From positions 23,464,501 to 23,528,500 of the forward strand of contig CM069610.1 of assembly GCA_035771175.1 (NCBI GenBank): a stretch of 64,000 bases of DNA. Direction: 5' to 3'. Positions 26,080 through 40,313 of the stretch are shown piece by piece. The notes below the pieces were generated by a model. It saw nothing but the letters and a program-made list of their open reading frames with translations, was not told the DNA's origin and did no database searches. This DNA is from Paratinospora sagittata. Lineage: Eukaryota; Streptophyta; Magnoliopsida; Ranunculales; Menispermaceae. Every line of letters begins with the position of its first letter. Position 1 is the first letter of the stretch. The position numbers were made by a program, and so were the translations under genes.

Positions 26080-27266
26080 TTAACTCAAAACATATTGTAT
26101 AAGATTAAAAACTTTTAAATAATTCAAAACTCATTGAAATTATGATTAAAACCTTTCGGAAAACATTTTTTCAAAATGAAATACTATATCGAAGTGATTT
26201 TGAAGACTTTGCAGATTTCAGAGTTTTAGTGCTGAGATTGATCGAGAGGTTACCCTACACACCAAAGATCAAACTAATGCCTTACTTAGGCATGAGATAT
26301 GACTTCGTTCTTTTAGCTTGATCTTTGTAGACTTCGAAAGCTATTGTTTGATGTGTTTTTTATGCAAGACAATTGATGTGTTCTTTTTTGTTGTGTTATC
26401 ATACCGAGACCACTTCATATATACTTACAACTTAAAACAATGGATAGCCTCTGCAAATCTAAGCACAAAAGGGATAAAATGAAGGACTTGCTGATCAACG
26501 ACGTTATCATCAAGACAGATTGCAATTTTGATTCTATTCGAAGCTTGTTTTGACAAATGCAAGAATCAATACTTTCTTCTCTTGAAAAACTCTTTGGAAA
26601 GCTCAATCTAACTTGCGAAAATCGTGTGTGTTGTATTTTTGAAAATCAGAGAATGAGTGTTTTATAAAATTAGAAGTTGCGGGTTAAAGGGCAAGAGAGA
26701 ACAAAATGATTTGAATTCAAAACATTGTTTAATCTAAAGTTGTTTTGGGCGTGCGAGACAATGGGAATCATCTAGGTGTTAGTAGAGAATATTTCAATTA
26801 AGACAACCTGGAGAAATTGTACAAGGAATAGAAAAATCGGGCAACCAGAAGTGCCCACATTTTGCTCGTTAGAAATATCAGATTTTTTTCACAGACGTGG
26901 ATAGCGTGCTATTGGGTTGTGTATCATGTTCTCAATTGACAGATAGCAGGCTATAGCAGATCGATATACACAAACCCGAGAGCTCGAGTTTTACGGACTT
27001 TCCGATAGCGTGTTATCGAGGCCTATATTGCGCTATTGCCCATTTTACTAAAAATGGAAAGGTCACGGCAACAGCTTTATAGCGAAGTATCAAAGGGGAT
27101 AGCGCGGTATAGACAATTTTTCAGAATAACAAATGTTTTGTTATAGAACCCTATCAGCGTGCCGTCAACACTGATAGTGCGCTAGTGCCTTCAGGAAAAT
27201 CTTGGCAAATTGCTGGATATCCTTAGTTTTGTAAAATTAATATTTTGACACTCAAGAACCATTCCA
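26080..27266 (+). repeat. Unit 23, class A', 1187 bp
   Basis: p761 G, plus G-to-T at 26361 (GTGTTTTTTATGC), shared only with unit 26. Confidence 0.96.
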
Positions 27267-28453
27267 TTAACTCAAAACATATTGTATAAGATTAAAAACT
27301 TTTAAATAATTCAAAACTCATTGAAATTATGATTAAAACCTTTCGGAAAACATTTTTTCAAAATGAAATACTATATCGAAGTGATTTTGAAGACTTTGCA
27401 GATTTCAGAGTTTTAGTGCTGAGATTGATCGAGAGGTTACCCTACACACCAAAGATCAAACTAATGCCTTACTTAGGCATGAGATATGACTTCGTTCTTT
27501 TAGCTTGATCTTTGTAGACTTCGAAAGCTATTGTTTGATGTGTTTTTGATGCAAGACAATTGATGTGTTCTTTTTTGTTGTGTTATCATACCGAGACCAC
27601 TTCATATATACTTACAACTTAAAACAATGGATAGCCTCTGCAAATCTAAGCACAAAAGGGATAAAATGAAGGACTTGCTGATCAACGACGTTATCATCAA
27701 GACAGATTGCAATTTTGATTCTATTCGAAGCTTGTTTTGACAAATGCAAGAATCAATACTTTCTTCTCTTGAAAAACTCTTTGGAAAGCTCAATCTAACT
27801 TGCAAAAATCGTGTGTGTTGTATTTTTGAAAATCAGAGAATGAGTGTTTTATAAAATTAGAAGTTGCGGGTTAAAGGGCAAGAGAGAACAAAATGATTTG
27901 AATTCAAAACATTGTTTAATCTAAAGTTGTTTTGGGCGTGCGAGACAATGGGAATCATCTAGGTGTTAGTAGAGAATATTTCAATTAAGACAACCTGGAG
28001 AAATTGTATAAGGAATAGAAAAATCGAGCAACCAGAAGTGCCCACATTTTGCTCGTTAGAAATATCAGATTTTTTTCACAGACGTGGATAGCGTGCTATT
28101 GGGTTGTGTATCATGTTCTCAATTGACAGATAGCAGGCTATAGCAGATCGATATACACAAACCCGAGAGCTCGAGTTTTACGGACTTTCCGATAGCGTGT
28201 TATCGAGGCCTATATCGCGCTATTGCCCATTTTACTAAAAATGGAAAGGTCACGGCAACAGCTTTATAGCGAAGTATCAAAGGGGATAGCGCGGTATAGA
28301 CAATTTTTCAGAATAACAAATGTTTTGTTATAGAACCCTATCAGCGTGCCGTCAACACTGATAGTGCGCTAGTGCCTTCAGGAAAATCTTGGCAAATTGC
28401 TGGATATCCTTAGTTTTGTAAAATTAATATTTTGACACTCAAGAACCATTCCA
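27267..28453 (+). repeat. Unit 24, class C, 1187 bp
   Basis: Standard C bases. Confidence 0.96.
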
Positions 28454-29635
28454 TTAACTCAAAACATATTGTATAAGATTAAAAACTTTTAAATAATTCA
28501 AAACTCATTGAAATTATGATTAAAACCTTTCGGAAAACATTTTTTCAAAATGAAATACTATATCGAAGTGATTTTGAAGACTTTGCAGATTTCAGAGTTT
28601 TAGTGCTGAGATTGATCGAGAGGTTACCCTACACACCAAAGATCAAACTATTGCGTTACTTAGGCATGAGATATGTCTTCGTTCTTTTAGCTTGATCTTT
28701 GTAGACTTCGAAAGCTATTGTTTGATGTGTTTTTGATGCAAGACAATTGATGTGTTCTTTTTTGTTGTGTTATCTTACCGAGACCACTTCATATATACTT
28801 ACAACTTAAAACAATGGATAGCCTCTGCAAATCTAAGCTCAAAAGGGATAAAATGAAGGACTTGCTGATCAACGACGTTATCATCAAGACAGATTGCAAT
28901 TTTGATTCTATTCGAAGCTTGTTTTGACAAATGCAAGAATCAATACTTTCTCCTCTTGAAAAACTCTTTGGAAAGCTCAATCTAACTTGCAAAAATCGTG
29001 TGTGTTGTATTTTTAAAAATCAGAGAATGAGTGTTTTATAAAATTAGAAGTTGCGGGTTAAAGGGCAAGAGAGTACAAAATGATTTGAATTCAAAACATT
29101 GTTTAATCTAAAGTTGTTTTGGGCGTGCGAGACAATGGGAATCATCTAGGTGTTAGTAGAGAATATTTCAATTAAGACAACCTGGAGAAATTGTATAAGG
29201 AATAGAAAAATCGAGCAACCAGAAGTGCCCACATTTTTCTCGTTAGAAATATCAGATTTTTTTCACAGACGTGGATAGCGTGCTATTGGGTATCATGTTC
29301 TCAATTGACAGATAGCAGGCTATAGCAGATCGATATACACAAACCCGAGAGCTCGAGTTTTACGGACTTTCCGATAGCGTGTTATCGAGGCCTATATTGC
29401 GCTATTGCCCATTTTACTAAAAATGGAAAGGTCACGGCAACAGCTTTATAGCGAAGTATCAAAGGGGATAGCGCGGTATAGACAATTTTTCAGAATAACA
29501 AATGTTTTGTTATAGAACCCTATCAGCGTGCCGTCAACACTGATAGTGCGCTAGTGCCTTCAGGAAAATCTTGGCAAATTGCTGGATATCCTTAGTTTTG
29601 TAAAATTAATATTTTGACACTCAAGAACCATTCCA
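28454..29635 (+). repeat. Unit 25, class B, 1182 bp
   Basis: B with p954 C. First monomer of pentamer 1. Confidence 0.96.
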
Positions 29636-30822
29636 TTAACTCAAAACATATTGTATAAGATTAAAAACTTTTAAATAATTCAAAACTCATTGAAATTATG
29701 ATTAAAACCTTTCGGAAAACATTTTTTCAAAATGAAATACTATATCGAAGTGATTTTGAAGACTTTGCAGATTTCAGAGTTTTAGTGCTGAGATTGATCG
29801 AGAGGTTACCCTACACACCAAAGATCAAACTAATGCCTTACTTAGGCATGAGATATGACTTCGTTCTTTTAGCTTGATCTTTGTAGACTTCGAAAGCTAT
29901 TGTTTGATGTGTTTTTTATGCAAGACAATTGATGTGTTCTTTTTTGTTGTGTTATCATACCGAGACCACTTCATATATACTTACAACTTAAAACAATGGA
30001 TAGCCTCTGCAAATCTAAGCACAAAAGGGATAAAATGAAGGACTTGCTGATCAACGACGTTATCATCAAGACAGATTGCAATTTTGATTCTATTCGAAGC
30101 TTGTTTTGACAAATGCAAGAATCAATACTTTCTTCTCTTGAAAAACTCTTTGGAAAGCTCAATCTAACTTGCGAAAATCGTGTGTGTTGTATTTTTGAAA
30201 ATCAGAGAATGAGTGTTTTATAAAATTAGAAGTTGCGGGTTAAAGGGCAAGAGAGAACAAAATGATTTGAATTCAAAACATTGTTTAATCTAAAGTTGTT
30301 TTGGGCGTGCGAGACAATGGGAATCATCTAGGTGTTAGTAGAGAATATTTCAATTAAGACAACCTGGAGAAATTGTACAAGGAATAGAAAAATCGAGCAA
30401 CCAGAAGTGCCCACATTTTGCTCGTTAGAAATATCAGATTTTTTTCACAGACGTGGATAGCGTGCTATTGGGTTGTGTATCATGTTCTCAATTGACAGAT
30501 AGCAGGCTATAGCAGATCGATATACACAAACCCGAGAGCTCGAGTTTTACGGACTTTCCGATAGCGTGTTATCGAGGCCTATATTGCGCTATTGCCCATT
30601 TTACTAAAAATGGAAAGGTCACGGCAACAGCTTTATAGCGAAGTATCAAAGGGGATAGCGCGGTATAGACAATTTTTCAGAATAACAAATGTTTTGTTAT
30701 AGAACCCTATCAGCGTGCCGTCAACACTGATAGTGCGCTAGTGCCTTCAGGAAAATCTTGGCAAATTGCTGGATATCCTTAGTTTTGTAAAATTAATATT
30801 TTGACACTCAAGAACCATTCCA
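29636..30822 (+). repeat. Unit 26, class A, 1187 bp
   Basis: A with p761 A and the T at 29917 shared with unit 23. The shared mark shows common descent although p761 differs. Confidence 0.96.
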
Positions 30823-32009
30823 TTAACTCAAAACATATTGTATAAGATTAAAAACTTTTAAATAATTCAAAACTCATTGAAATTATGATTAAAACCTTTC
30901 GGAAAACATTTTTTCAAAATGAAATACTATATCGAAGTGATTTTGAAGACTTTGCAGATTTCAGAGTTTTAGTGCTGAGATTGATCGAGAGGTTACCCTA
31001 CACACCAAAGATCAAACTAATGCCTTACTTAGGCATGAGATATGACTTCGTTCTTTTAGCTTGATCTTTGTAGACTTCGAAAGCTATTGTTTGATGTGTT
31101 TTTGATGCAAGACAATTGATGTGTTCTTTTTTGTTGTGTTATCATACCGAGACCACTTCATATATACTTACAACTTAAAACAATGGATAGCCTCTGCAAA
31201 TCTAAGCACAAAAGGGATAAAATGAAGGACTTGCTGATCAACGACGTTATCATCAAGACAGATTGCAATTTTGATTCTATTCGAAGCTTGTTTTGACAAA
31301 TGCAAGAATCAATACTTTCTTCTCTTGAAAAACTCTTTGGAAAGCTCAATCTAACTTGCGAAAATCGTGTGTGTTGTATTTTTGAAAATCAGAGAATGAG
31401 TGTTTTATAAAATTAGAAGTTGCGGGTTAAAGGGCAAGAGAGAACAAAATGATTTGAATTCAAAACATTGTTTAATCTAAAGTTGTTTTGGGCGTGCGAG
31501 ACAATGGGAATCATCTAGGTGTTAGTAGAGAATATTTCAATTAAGACAACCTGGAGAAATTGTACAAGGAATAGAAAAATCGAGCAACCAGAAGTGCCCA
31601 CATTTTGCTCGTTAGAAATATCAGATTTTTTTCACAGACGTGGATAGCGTGCTATTGGGTTGTGTATCATGTTCTCAATTGACAGATAGCAGGCTATAGC
31701 AGATCGATATACACAAACCCGAGAGCTCGAGTTTTACGGACTTTCCGATAGCGTGTTATCGAGGCCTATATTGCGCTATTGCCCATTTTACTAAAAATGG
31801 AAAGGTCACGGCAACAGCTTTATAGCGAAGTATCAAAGGGGATAGCGCGGTATAGACAATTTTTCAGAATAACAAATGTTTTGTTATAGAACCCTATCAG
31901 CGTGCCGTCAACACTGATAGTGCGCTAGTGCCTTCAGGAAAATCTTGGCAAATTGCTGGATATCCTTAGTTTTGTAAAATTAATATTTTGACACTCAAGA
32001 ACCATTCCA
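30823..32009 (+). repeat. Unit 27, class A, 1187 bp
   Basis: Standard A bases; third monomer of the pentamer. Confidence 0.96.
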
Positions 32010-33196
32010 TTAACTCAAAACATATTGTATAAGATTAAAAACTTTTAAATAATTCAAAACTCATTGAAATTATGATTAAAACCTTTCGGAAAACATTTTT
32101 TCAAAATGAAATACTATATCGAAGTGATTTTGAAGACTTTGCAGATTTCAGAGTTTTAGTGCTGAGATTGATCGAGAGGTTACCCTACACACCAAAGATC
32201 AAACTAATGCCTTACTTAGGCATGAGATATGACTTCGTTCTTTTAGCTTGATCTTTGTAGACTTCGAAAGCTATTGTTTGATGTGTTTTTGATGCAAGAC
32301 AATTGATGTGTTCTTTTTTGTTGTGTTATCATACCGAGACCACTTCATATATACTTACAACTTAAAACAATGGATAGCCTCTGCAAATCTAAGCACAAAA
32401 GGGATAAAATGAAGGACTTGCTGATCAACGACGTTATCATCAAGACAGATTGCAATTTTGATTCTATTCGAAGCTTGTTTTGACAAATGCAAGAATCAAT
32501 ACTTTCTTCTCTTGAAAAACTCTTTGGAAAGCTCAATCTAACTTGCGAAAATCGTGTGTGTTGTATTTTTGAAAATCAGAGAATGAGTGTTTTATAAAAT
32601 TAGAAGTTGCGGGTTAAAGGGCAAGAGAGAACAAAATGATTTGAATTCAAAACATTGTTTAATCTAAAGTTGTTTTGGGCGTGCGAGACAATGGGAATCA
32701 TCTAGGTGTTAGTAGAGAATATTTCAATTAAGACAACCTGGAGAAATTGTACAAGGAATAGAAAAATCGAGCAACCAGAAGTGCCCACATTTTGCTCGTT
32801 AGAAATATCAGATTTTTTTCACAGACGTGGATAGCGTGCTATTGGGTTGTGTATCATGTTCTCAATTGACAGATAGCAGGCTATAGCAGATCGATATACA
32901 CAAACCCGAGAGCTCGAGTTTTACGGACTTTCCGATAGCGTGTTATCGAGGCCTATATTGCGCTATTGCCCATTTTACTAAAAATGGAAAGGTCACGGCA
33001 ACAGCTTTATAGCGAAGTATCAAAGGGGATAGCGCGGTATAGACAATTTTTCAGAATAACAAATGTTTTGTTATAGAACCCTATCAGCGTGCCGTCAACA
33101 CTGATAGTGCGCTAGTGCCTTCAGGAAAATCTTGGCAAATTGCTGGATATCCTTAGTTTTGTAAAATTAATATTTTGACACTCAAGAACCATTCCA
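32010..33196 (+). repeat. Unit 28, class A, 1187 bp
   Basis: Standard A bases; by eye indistinguishable from unit 27. Confidence 0.96.
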
Positions 33197-34383
33197 TTAA
33201 CTCAAAACATATTGTATAAGATTAAAAACTTTTAAATAATTCAAAACTCATTGAAATTATGATTAAAACCTTTCGGAAAACATTTTTTCAAAATGAAATA
33301 CTATATCGAAGTGATTTTGAAGACTTTGCAGATTTCAGAGTTTTAGTGCTGAGATTGATCGAGAGGTTACCCTACACACCAAAGATCAAACTAATGCCTT
33401 ACTTAGGCATGAGATATGACTTCGTTCTTTTAGCTTGATCTTTGTAGACTTCGAAAGCTATTGTTTGATGTGTTTTTGATGCAAGACAATTGATGTGTTC
33501 TTTTTTGTTGTGTTATCATACCGAGACCACTTCATATATACTTACAACTTAAAACAATGGATAGCCTCTGCAAATCTAAGCACAAAAGGGATAAAATGAA
33601 GGACTTGCTGATCAACGACGTTATCATCAAGACAGATTGCAATTTTGATTCTATTCGAAGCTTGTTTTGACAAATGCAAGAATCAATACTTTCTTCTCTT
33701 GAAAAACTCTTTGGAAAGCTCAATCTAACTTGCAAAAATCGTGTGTGTTGTATTTTTGAAAATCAGAGAATGAGTGTTTTATAAAATTAGAAGTTGCGGG
33801 TTAAAGGGCAAGAGAGAACAAAATGATTTGAATTCAAAACATTGTTTAATCTAAAGTTGTTTTGGGCGTGCGAGACAATGGGAATCATCTAGGTGTTAGT
33901 AGAGAATATTTCAATTAAGACAACCTGGAGAAATTGTATAAGGAATAGAAAAATCGAGCAACCAGAAGTGCCCACATTTTGCTCGTTAGAAATATCAGAT
34001 TTTTTTCACAGACGTGGATAGCGTGCTATTGGGTTGTGTATCATGTTCTCAATTGACAGATAGCAGGCTATAGCAGATCGATATACACAAACCCGAGAGC
34101 TCGAGTTTTACGGACTTTCCGATAGCGTGTTATCGAGGCCTATATCGCGCTATTGCCCATTTTACTAAAAATGGAAAGGTCACGGCAACAGCTTTATAGC
34201 GAAGTATCAAAGGGGATAGCGCGGTATAGACAATTTTTCAGAATAACAAATGTTTTGTTATAGAACCCTATCAGCGTGCCGTCAACACTGATAGTGCGCT
34301 AGTGCCTTCAGGAAAATCTTGGCAAATTGCTGGATATCCTTAGTTTTGTAAAATTAATATTTTGACACTCAAGAACCATTCCA
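33197..34383 (+). repeat. Unit 29, class C, 1187 bp
   Basis: Standard C bases; closes pentamer 1. Confidence 0.96.
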
Positions 34384-35565
34384 TTAACTCAAAACATATT
34401 GTATAAGATTAAAAACTTTTAAATAATTCAAAACTCATTGAAATTATGATTAAAACCTTTCAGAAAACATTTTTTCAAAATGAAATACTATATCGAAGTG
34501 ATTTTGAAGACTTTGCAGATATCAGAGTTTTAGTGCTGAGATTGATCGAGAGGTTACCCTACACACCAAAGATCAAACTATTGCGTTACTTGGGCATGAG
34601 ATATGTCTTCGTTCTTTTAGCTTGATCTTTGTAGACTTCGAAAGCTATTGTTTGATGTGTTTTTGATGCAAGACAATTGATGTGTTCTTTTTTGTTGTGT
34701 TATCTTACCGAGACCACTTCATATATACTTACAACTTAAAACAATGGATAGCCTCTGCAAATCTAAGCTCAAAAGGGATAAAATGAAGGACTTGCTGATC
34801 AACGACGTTATCATCAAGACAGATTGCAATTTTGATTCTATTCGAAGCTTGTTTTGACAAATGCAAGAATCAATACTTTCTCCTCTTGAAAAACTCTTTG
34901 GAAAGCTCAATCTAACTTGCAAAAATCGTGTGTGTTGTATTTTTAAAAATCAGAGAATGAGTGTTTTATAAAATTAGAAGTTGCGGGTTAAAGGGCAAGA
35001 GAGTACAAAATGATTTGAATTCAAAACATTGTTTAATCTAAAGTTGTTTTGGGCGTGCGAGACAATGGGAATCATCTAGGTGTTAGTAGAAAATATTTCA
35101 ATTAAGACAACCTGGAGAAATTGTATAAGGAATAGAAAAATCGAGCAACCAGAAGTGCCCACATTTTTCTCGTTAGAAATATCAGATTTTTTTCACAGAC
35201 GTGGATAGCGTGCTATTGGGTATCATGTTCTCAATTGACAGATAGCAGGCTATAGCAGATCGATATACACAAACCCGAGAGCTCGAGTTTTACGGACTTT
35301 CCGATAGCGTGTTATCGAGGCCTATATTGCGCTATTGCCCATTTTACTAAAAATGGAAAGGTCACGGCAACAGCTTTATAGCGAAGTATCAAAGGGGATA
35401 GCGCGGTATAGACAATTTTTCAGAATAACAAATGTTTTGTTATAGAACCCTATCAGCGTGCCGTCAACACTGATAGTGCGCTAGTGCCTTCAGGAAAATC
35501 TTGGCAAATTGCTGGATATCCTTAGTTTTGTAAAATTAATATTTTGACACTCAAGAACCATTCCA
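34384..35565 (+). repeat. Unit 30, class B, 1182 bp
   Basis: B with p79 A at 34462 (TTTCAGAAAAC), CTTGGGCATG (G at 34592) and GTAGAAAATATT (A at 35091), all shared with unit 35. A private T-to-A at 34521 creates an extra GATATC. Confidence 0.96.
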
Positions 35566-36752
35566 TTAACTCAAAACATATTGTATAAGATTAAAAACTT
35601 TTAAATAATTCAAAACTCATTGAAATTATGATTAAAACCTTTCGGAAAACATTTTTTCAAAATGAAATACTATATCGAAGTGATTTTGAAGACTTTGCAG
35701 ATTTCAGAGTTTTAGTGCTGAGATTGATCGAGAGGTTACCCTACACACCAAAGATCAAACTAATGCCTTACTTAGGCATGAGATATGACTTCGTTCTTTT
35801 AGCTTGATCTTTGTAGACTTCGAAAGCTATTGTTTGATGTGTTTTTGATGCAAGACAATTGATGTGTTCTTTTTTGTTGTGTTATCATACCGAGACCACT
35901 TCATATATACTTACAACTTAAAACAATGGATAGCCTCTGCAAATCTAAGCACAAAAGGGATAAAATGAAGGACTTGCTGATCAACGACGTTATCATCAAG
36001 ACAGATTGCAATTTTGATTCTATTCGAAGCTTGTTTTGACAAATGCAAGAATCAATACTTTCTTCTCTTGAAAAACTCTTTGGAAAGCTCAATCTAACTT
36101 GCGAAAATCGTGTGTGTTGTATTTTTGAAAATCAGAGAATGAGTGTTTTATAAAATTAGAAGTTGCGGGTTAAAGGGCAAGAGAGAACAAAATGATTTGA
36201 ATTCAAAACATTGTTTAATCTAAAGTTGTTTTGGGCGTGCGAGACAATGGGAATCATCTAGGTGTTAGTAGAGAATATTTCAATTAAGACAACCTGGAGA
36301 AATTGTACAAGGAATAGAAAAATCGAGCAACCAGAAGTGCCCACATTTTGCTCGTTAGAAATATCAGATTTTTTTCACAGACGTGGATAGCGTGCTATTG
36401 GGTTGTGTATCATGTTCTCAATTGACAGATAGCAGGCTATAGCAGATCGATATACACAAACCCGAGAGCTCGAGTTTTACGGACTTTCCGATAGCGTGTT
36501 ATCGAGGCCTATATTGCGCTATTGCCCATTTTACTAAAAATGGAAAGGTCACGGCAACAGCTTTATAGCGAAGTATCAAAGGGGATAGCGCGGTATAGAC
36601 AATTTTTCAGAATAACAAATGTTTTGTTATAGAACCCTATCAGCGTGCCGTCAACACTGATAGTGCGCTAGTGCCTTCAGGAAAATCTTGGCAAATTGCT
36701 GGATATCCTTAGTTTTGTAAAATTAATATTTTGACACTCAAGAACCATTCCA
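35566..36752 (+). repeat. Unit 31, class A, 1187 bp
   Basis: Standard A bases. Confidence 0.96.
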
Positions 36753-37939
36753 TTAACTCAAAACATATTGTATAAGATTAAAAACTTTTAAATAATTCAA
36801 AACTCATTGAAATTATGATTAAAACCTTTCGGAAAACATTTTTTCAAAATGAAATACTATATCGAAGTGATTTTGAAGACTTTGCAGATTTCAGAGTTTT
36901 AGTGCTGAGATTGATCGAGAGGTTACCCTACACACCAAAGATCAAACTAATGCCTTACTTAGGCATGAGATATGACTTCGTTCTTTTAGCTTGATCTTTG
37001 TAGACTTCGAAAGCTATTGTTTGATGTGTTTTTGATGCAAGACAATTGATGTGTTCTTTTTTGTTGTGTTATCATACCGAGACCACTTCATATATACTTA
37101 CAACTTAAAACAATGGATAGCCTCTGCAAATCTAAGCACAAAAGGGATAAAATGAAGGACTTGCTGATCAACGACGTTATCATCAAGACAGATTGCAATT
37201 TTGATTCTATTCGAAGCTTGTTTTGACAAATGCAAGAATCAATACTTTCTTCTCTTGAAAAACTCTTTGGAAAGCTCAATCTAACTTGCAAAAATCGTGT
37301 GTGTTGTATTTTTGAAAATCAGAGAATGAGTGTTTTATAAAATTAGAAGTTGCGGGTTAAAGGGCAAGAGAGAACAAAATGATTTGAATTCAAAACATTG
37401 TTTAATCTAAAGTTGTTTTGGGCGTGCGAGACAATGGGAATCATCTAGGTGTTAGTAGAGAATATTTCAATTAAGACAACCTGGAGAAATTGTACAAGGA
37501 ATAGAAAAATCGAGCAACCAGAAGTGCCCACATTTTGCTCGTTAGAAATATCAGATTTTTTTCACAGACGTGGATAGCGTGCTATTGGGTTGTGTATCAT
37601 GTTCTCAATTGACAGATAGCAGGCTATAGCAGATCGATATACACAAACCCGAGAGCTCGAGTTTTACGGACTTTCCGATAGCGTGTTATCGAGGCCTATA
37701 TTGCGCTATTGCCCATTTTACTAAAAATGGAAAGGTCACGGCAACAGCTTTATAGCGAAGTATCAAAGGGGATAGCGCGGTATAGACAATTTTTCAGAAT
37801 AACAAATGTTTTGTTATAGAACCCTATCAGCGTGCCGTCAACACTGATAGTGCGCTAGTGCCTTCAGGAAAATCTTGGCAAATTGCTGGATATCCTTAGT
37901 TTTGTAAAATTAATATTTTGACACTCAAGAACCATTCCA
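36753..37939 (+). repeat. Unit 32, class C1, 1187 bp
   Basis: A-type at p743 and p950 but C-type at p538. The pattern is intermediate between A and C. Confidence 0.95.
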
Positions 37940-39126
37940 TTAACTCAAAACATATTGTATAAGATTAAAAACTTTTAAATAATTCAAAACTCATTGAAAT
38001 TATGATTAAAACCTTTCGGAAAACATTTTTTCAAAATGAAATACTATATCGAAGTGATTTTGAAGACTTTGCAGATTTCAGAGTTTTAGTGCTGAGATTG
38101 ATCGAGAGGTTACCCTACACACCAAAGATCAAACTAATGCCTTACTTAGGCATGAGATATGACTTCGTTCTTTTAGCTTGATCTTTGTAGACTTCGAAAG
38201 CTATTGTTTGATGTGTTTTTGATGCAAGACAATTGATGTGTTCTTTTTTGTTGTGTTATCATACCGAGACCACTTCATATATACTTACAACTTAAAACAA
38301 TGGATAGCCTCTGCAAATCTAAGCACAAAAGGGATAAAATGAAGGACTTGCTGATCAACGACGTTATCATCAAGACAGATTGCAATTTTGATTCTATTCG
38401 AAGCTTGTTTTGACAAATGCAAGAATCAATACTTTCTTCTCTTGAAAAACTCTTTGGAAAGCTCAATCTAACTTGCAAAAATCGTGTGTGTTGTATTTTT
38501 GAAAATCAGAGAATGAGTGTTTTATAAAATTAGAAGTTGCGGGTTAAAGGGCAAGAGAGAACAAAATGATTTGAATTCAAAACATTGTTTAATCTAAAGT
38601 TGTTTTGGGCGTGCGAGACAATGGGAATCATCTAGGTGTTAGTAGAGAATATTTCAATTAAGACAACCTGGAGAAATTGTACAAGGAATAGAAAAATCGA
38701 GCAACCAGAAGTGCCCACATTTTGCTCGTTAGAAATATCAGATTTTTTTCACAGACGTGGATAGCGTGCTATTGGGTTGTGTATCATGTTCTCAATTGAC
38801 AGATAGCAGGCTATAGCAGATCGATATACACAAACCCGAGAGCTCGAGTTTTACGGACTTTCCGATAGCGTGTTATCGAGGCCTATATTGCGCTATTGCC
38901 CATTTTACTAAAAATGGAAAGGTCACGGCAACAGCTTTATAGCGAAGTATCAAAGGGGATAGCGCGGTATAGACAATTTTTCAGAATAACAAATGTTTTG
39001 TTATAGAACCCTATCAGCGTGCCGTCAACACTGATAGTGCGCTAGTGCCTTCAGGAAAATCTTGGCAAATTGCTGGATATCCTTAGTTTTGTAAAATTAA
39101 TATTTTGACACTCAAGAACCATTCCA
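37940..39126 (+). repeat. Unit 33, class C1, 1187 bp
   Basis: Same diagnostic bases as unit 32, a tandem pair. Confidence 0.95.
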
Positions 39127-40313
39127 TTAACTCAAAACATATTGTATAAGATTAAAAACTTTTAAATAATTCAAAACTCATTGAAATTATGATTAAAACC
39201 TTTCGGAAAACATTTTTTCAAAATGAAATACTATATCGAAGTGATTTTGAAGACTTTGCAGATTTCAGAGTTTTAGTGCTGAGATTGATCGAGAGGTTAC
39301 CCTACACACCAAAGATCAAACTAATGCCTTACTTAGGCATGAGATATGACTTCGTTCTTTTAGCTTGATCTTTGTAGACTTCGAAAGCTATTGTTTGATG
39401 TGTTTTTGATGCAAGACAATTGATGTGTTCTTTTTTGTTGTGTTATCATACCGAGACCACTTCATATATACTTACAACTTAAAACAATGGATAGCCTCTG
39501 CAAATCTAAGCACAAAAGGGATAAAATGAAGGACTTGCTGATCAACGACGTTATCATCAAGACAGATTGCAATTTTGATTCTATTCGAAGCTTGTTTTGA
39601 CAAATGCAAGAATCAATACTTTCTTCTCTTGAAAAACTCTTTGGAAAGCTCAATCTAACTTGCAAAAATCGTGTGTGTTGTATTTTTGAAAATCAGAGAA
39701 TGAGTGTTTTATAAAATTAGAAGTTGCGGGTTAAAGGGCAAGAGAGAACAAAATGATTTGAATTCAAAACATTGTTTAATCTAAAGTTGTTTTGGGCGTG
39801 CGAGACAATGGGAATCATCTAGGTGTTAGTAGAGAATATTTCAATTAAGACAACCTGGAGAAATTGTATAAGGAATAGAAAAATCGAGCAACCAGAAGTG
39901 CCCACATTTTGCTCGTTAGAAATATCAGATTTTTTTCACAGACGTGGATAGCGTGCTATTGGGTTGTGTATCATGTTCTCAATTGACAGATAGCAGGCTA
40001 TAGCAGATCGATATACACAAACCCGAGAGCTCGAGTTTTACGGACTTTCCGATAGCGTGTTATCGAGGCCTATATCGCGCTATTGCCCATTTTACTAAAA
40101 ATGGAAAGGTCACGGCAACAGCTTTATAGCGAAGTATCAAAGGGGATAGCGCGGTATAGACAATTTTTCAGAATAACAAATGTTTTGTTATAGAACCCTA
40201 TCAGCGTGCCGTCAACACTGATAGTGCGCTAGTGCCTTCAGGAAAATCTTGGCAAATTGCTGGATATCCTTAGTTTTGTAAAATTAATATTTTGACACTC
40301 AAGAACCATTCCA
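39127..40313 (+). repeat. Unit 34, class C, 1187 bp
   Basis: Full C (p743 T, p950 C); closes pentamer 2. Confidence 0.96.

Larger units (their letters stand above)
24898..28453 (+). repeat. Higher-order repeat: B-A'-C trimer, 3556 bp
   Basis: Units 22-24 have the same length and order as the earlier trimer, but the third monomer is class C instead of A. The A' unit carries a T at 26361 that recurs 3556 bp later at 29917 in unit 26. Confidence 0.9.
28454..34383 (+). repeat. Higher-order repeat: pentamer 1, B-A-A-A-C, 5930 bp
   Basis: Units 25-29 form a five-monomer unit of 5930 bp (1182 + 4 x 1187), followed directly by a second five-monomer unit of the same length at 34384. Compared with the B-A-C trimer, two extra A-type monomers are inserted in the middle. 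Confidence 0.9.
34384..40313 (+). repeat. Higher-order repeat: pentamer 2, B-A-C1-C1-C, 5930 bp
   Basis: Units 30-34 repeat the 5930-bp length and order of pentamer 1. The two middle monomers carry p538 A (CTTGCAAAA) but otherwise keep A bases (p743 C, p950 T), so they are called C1. Confidence 0.9.
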
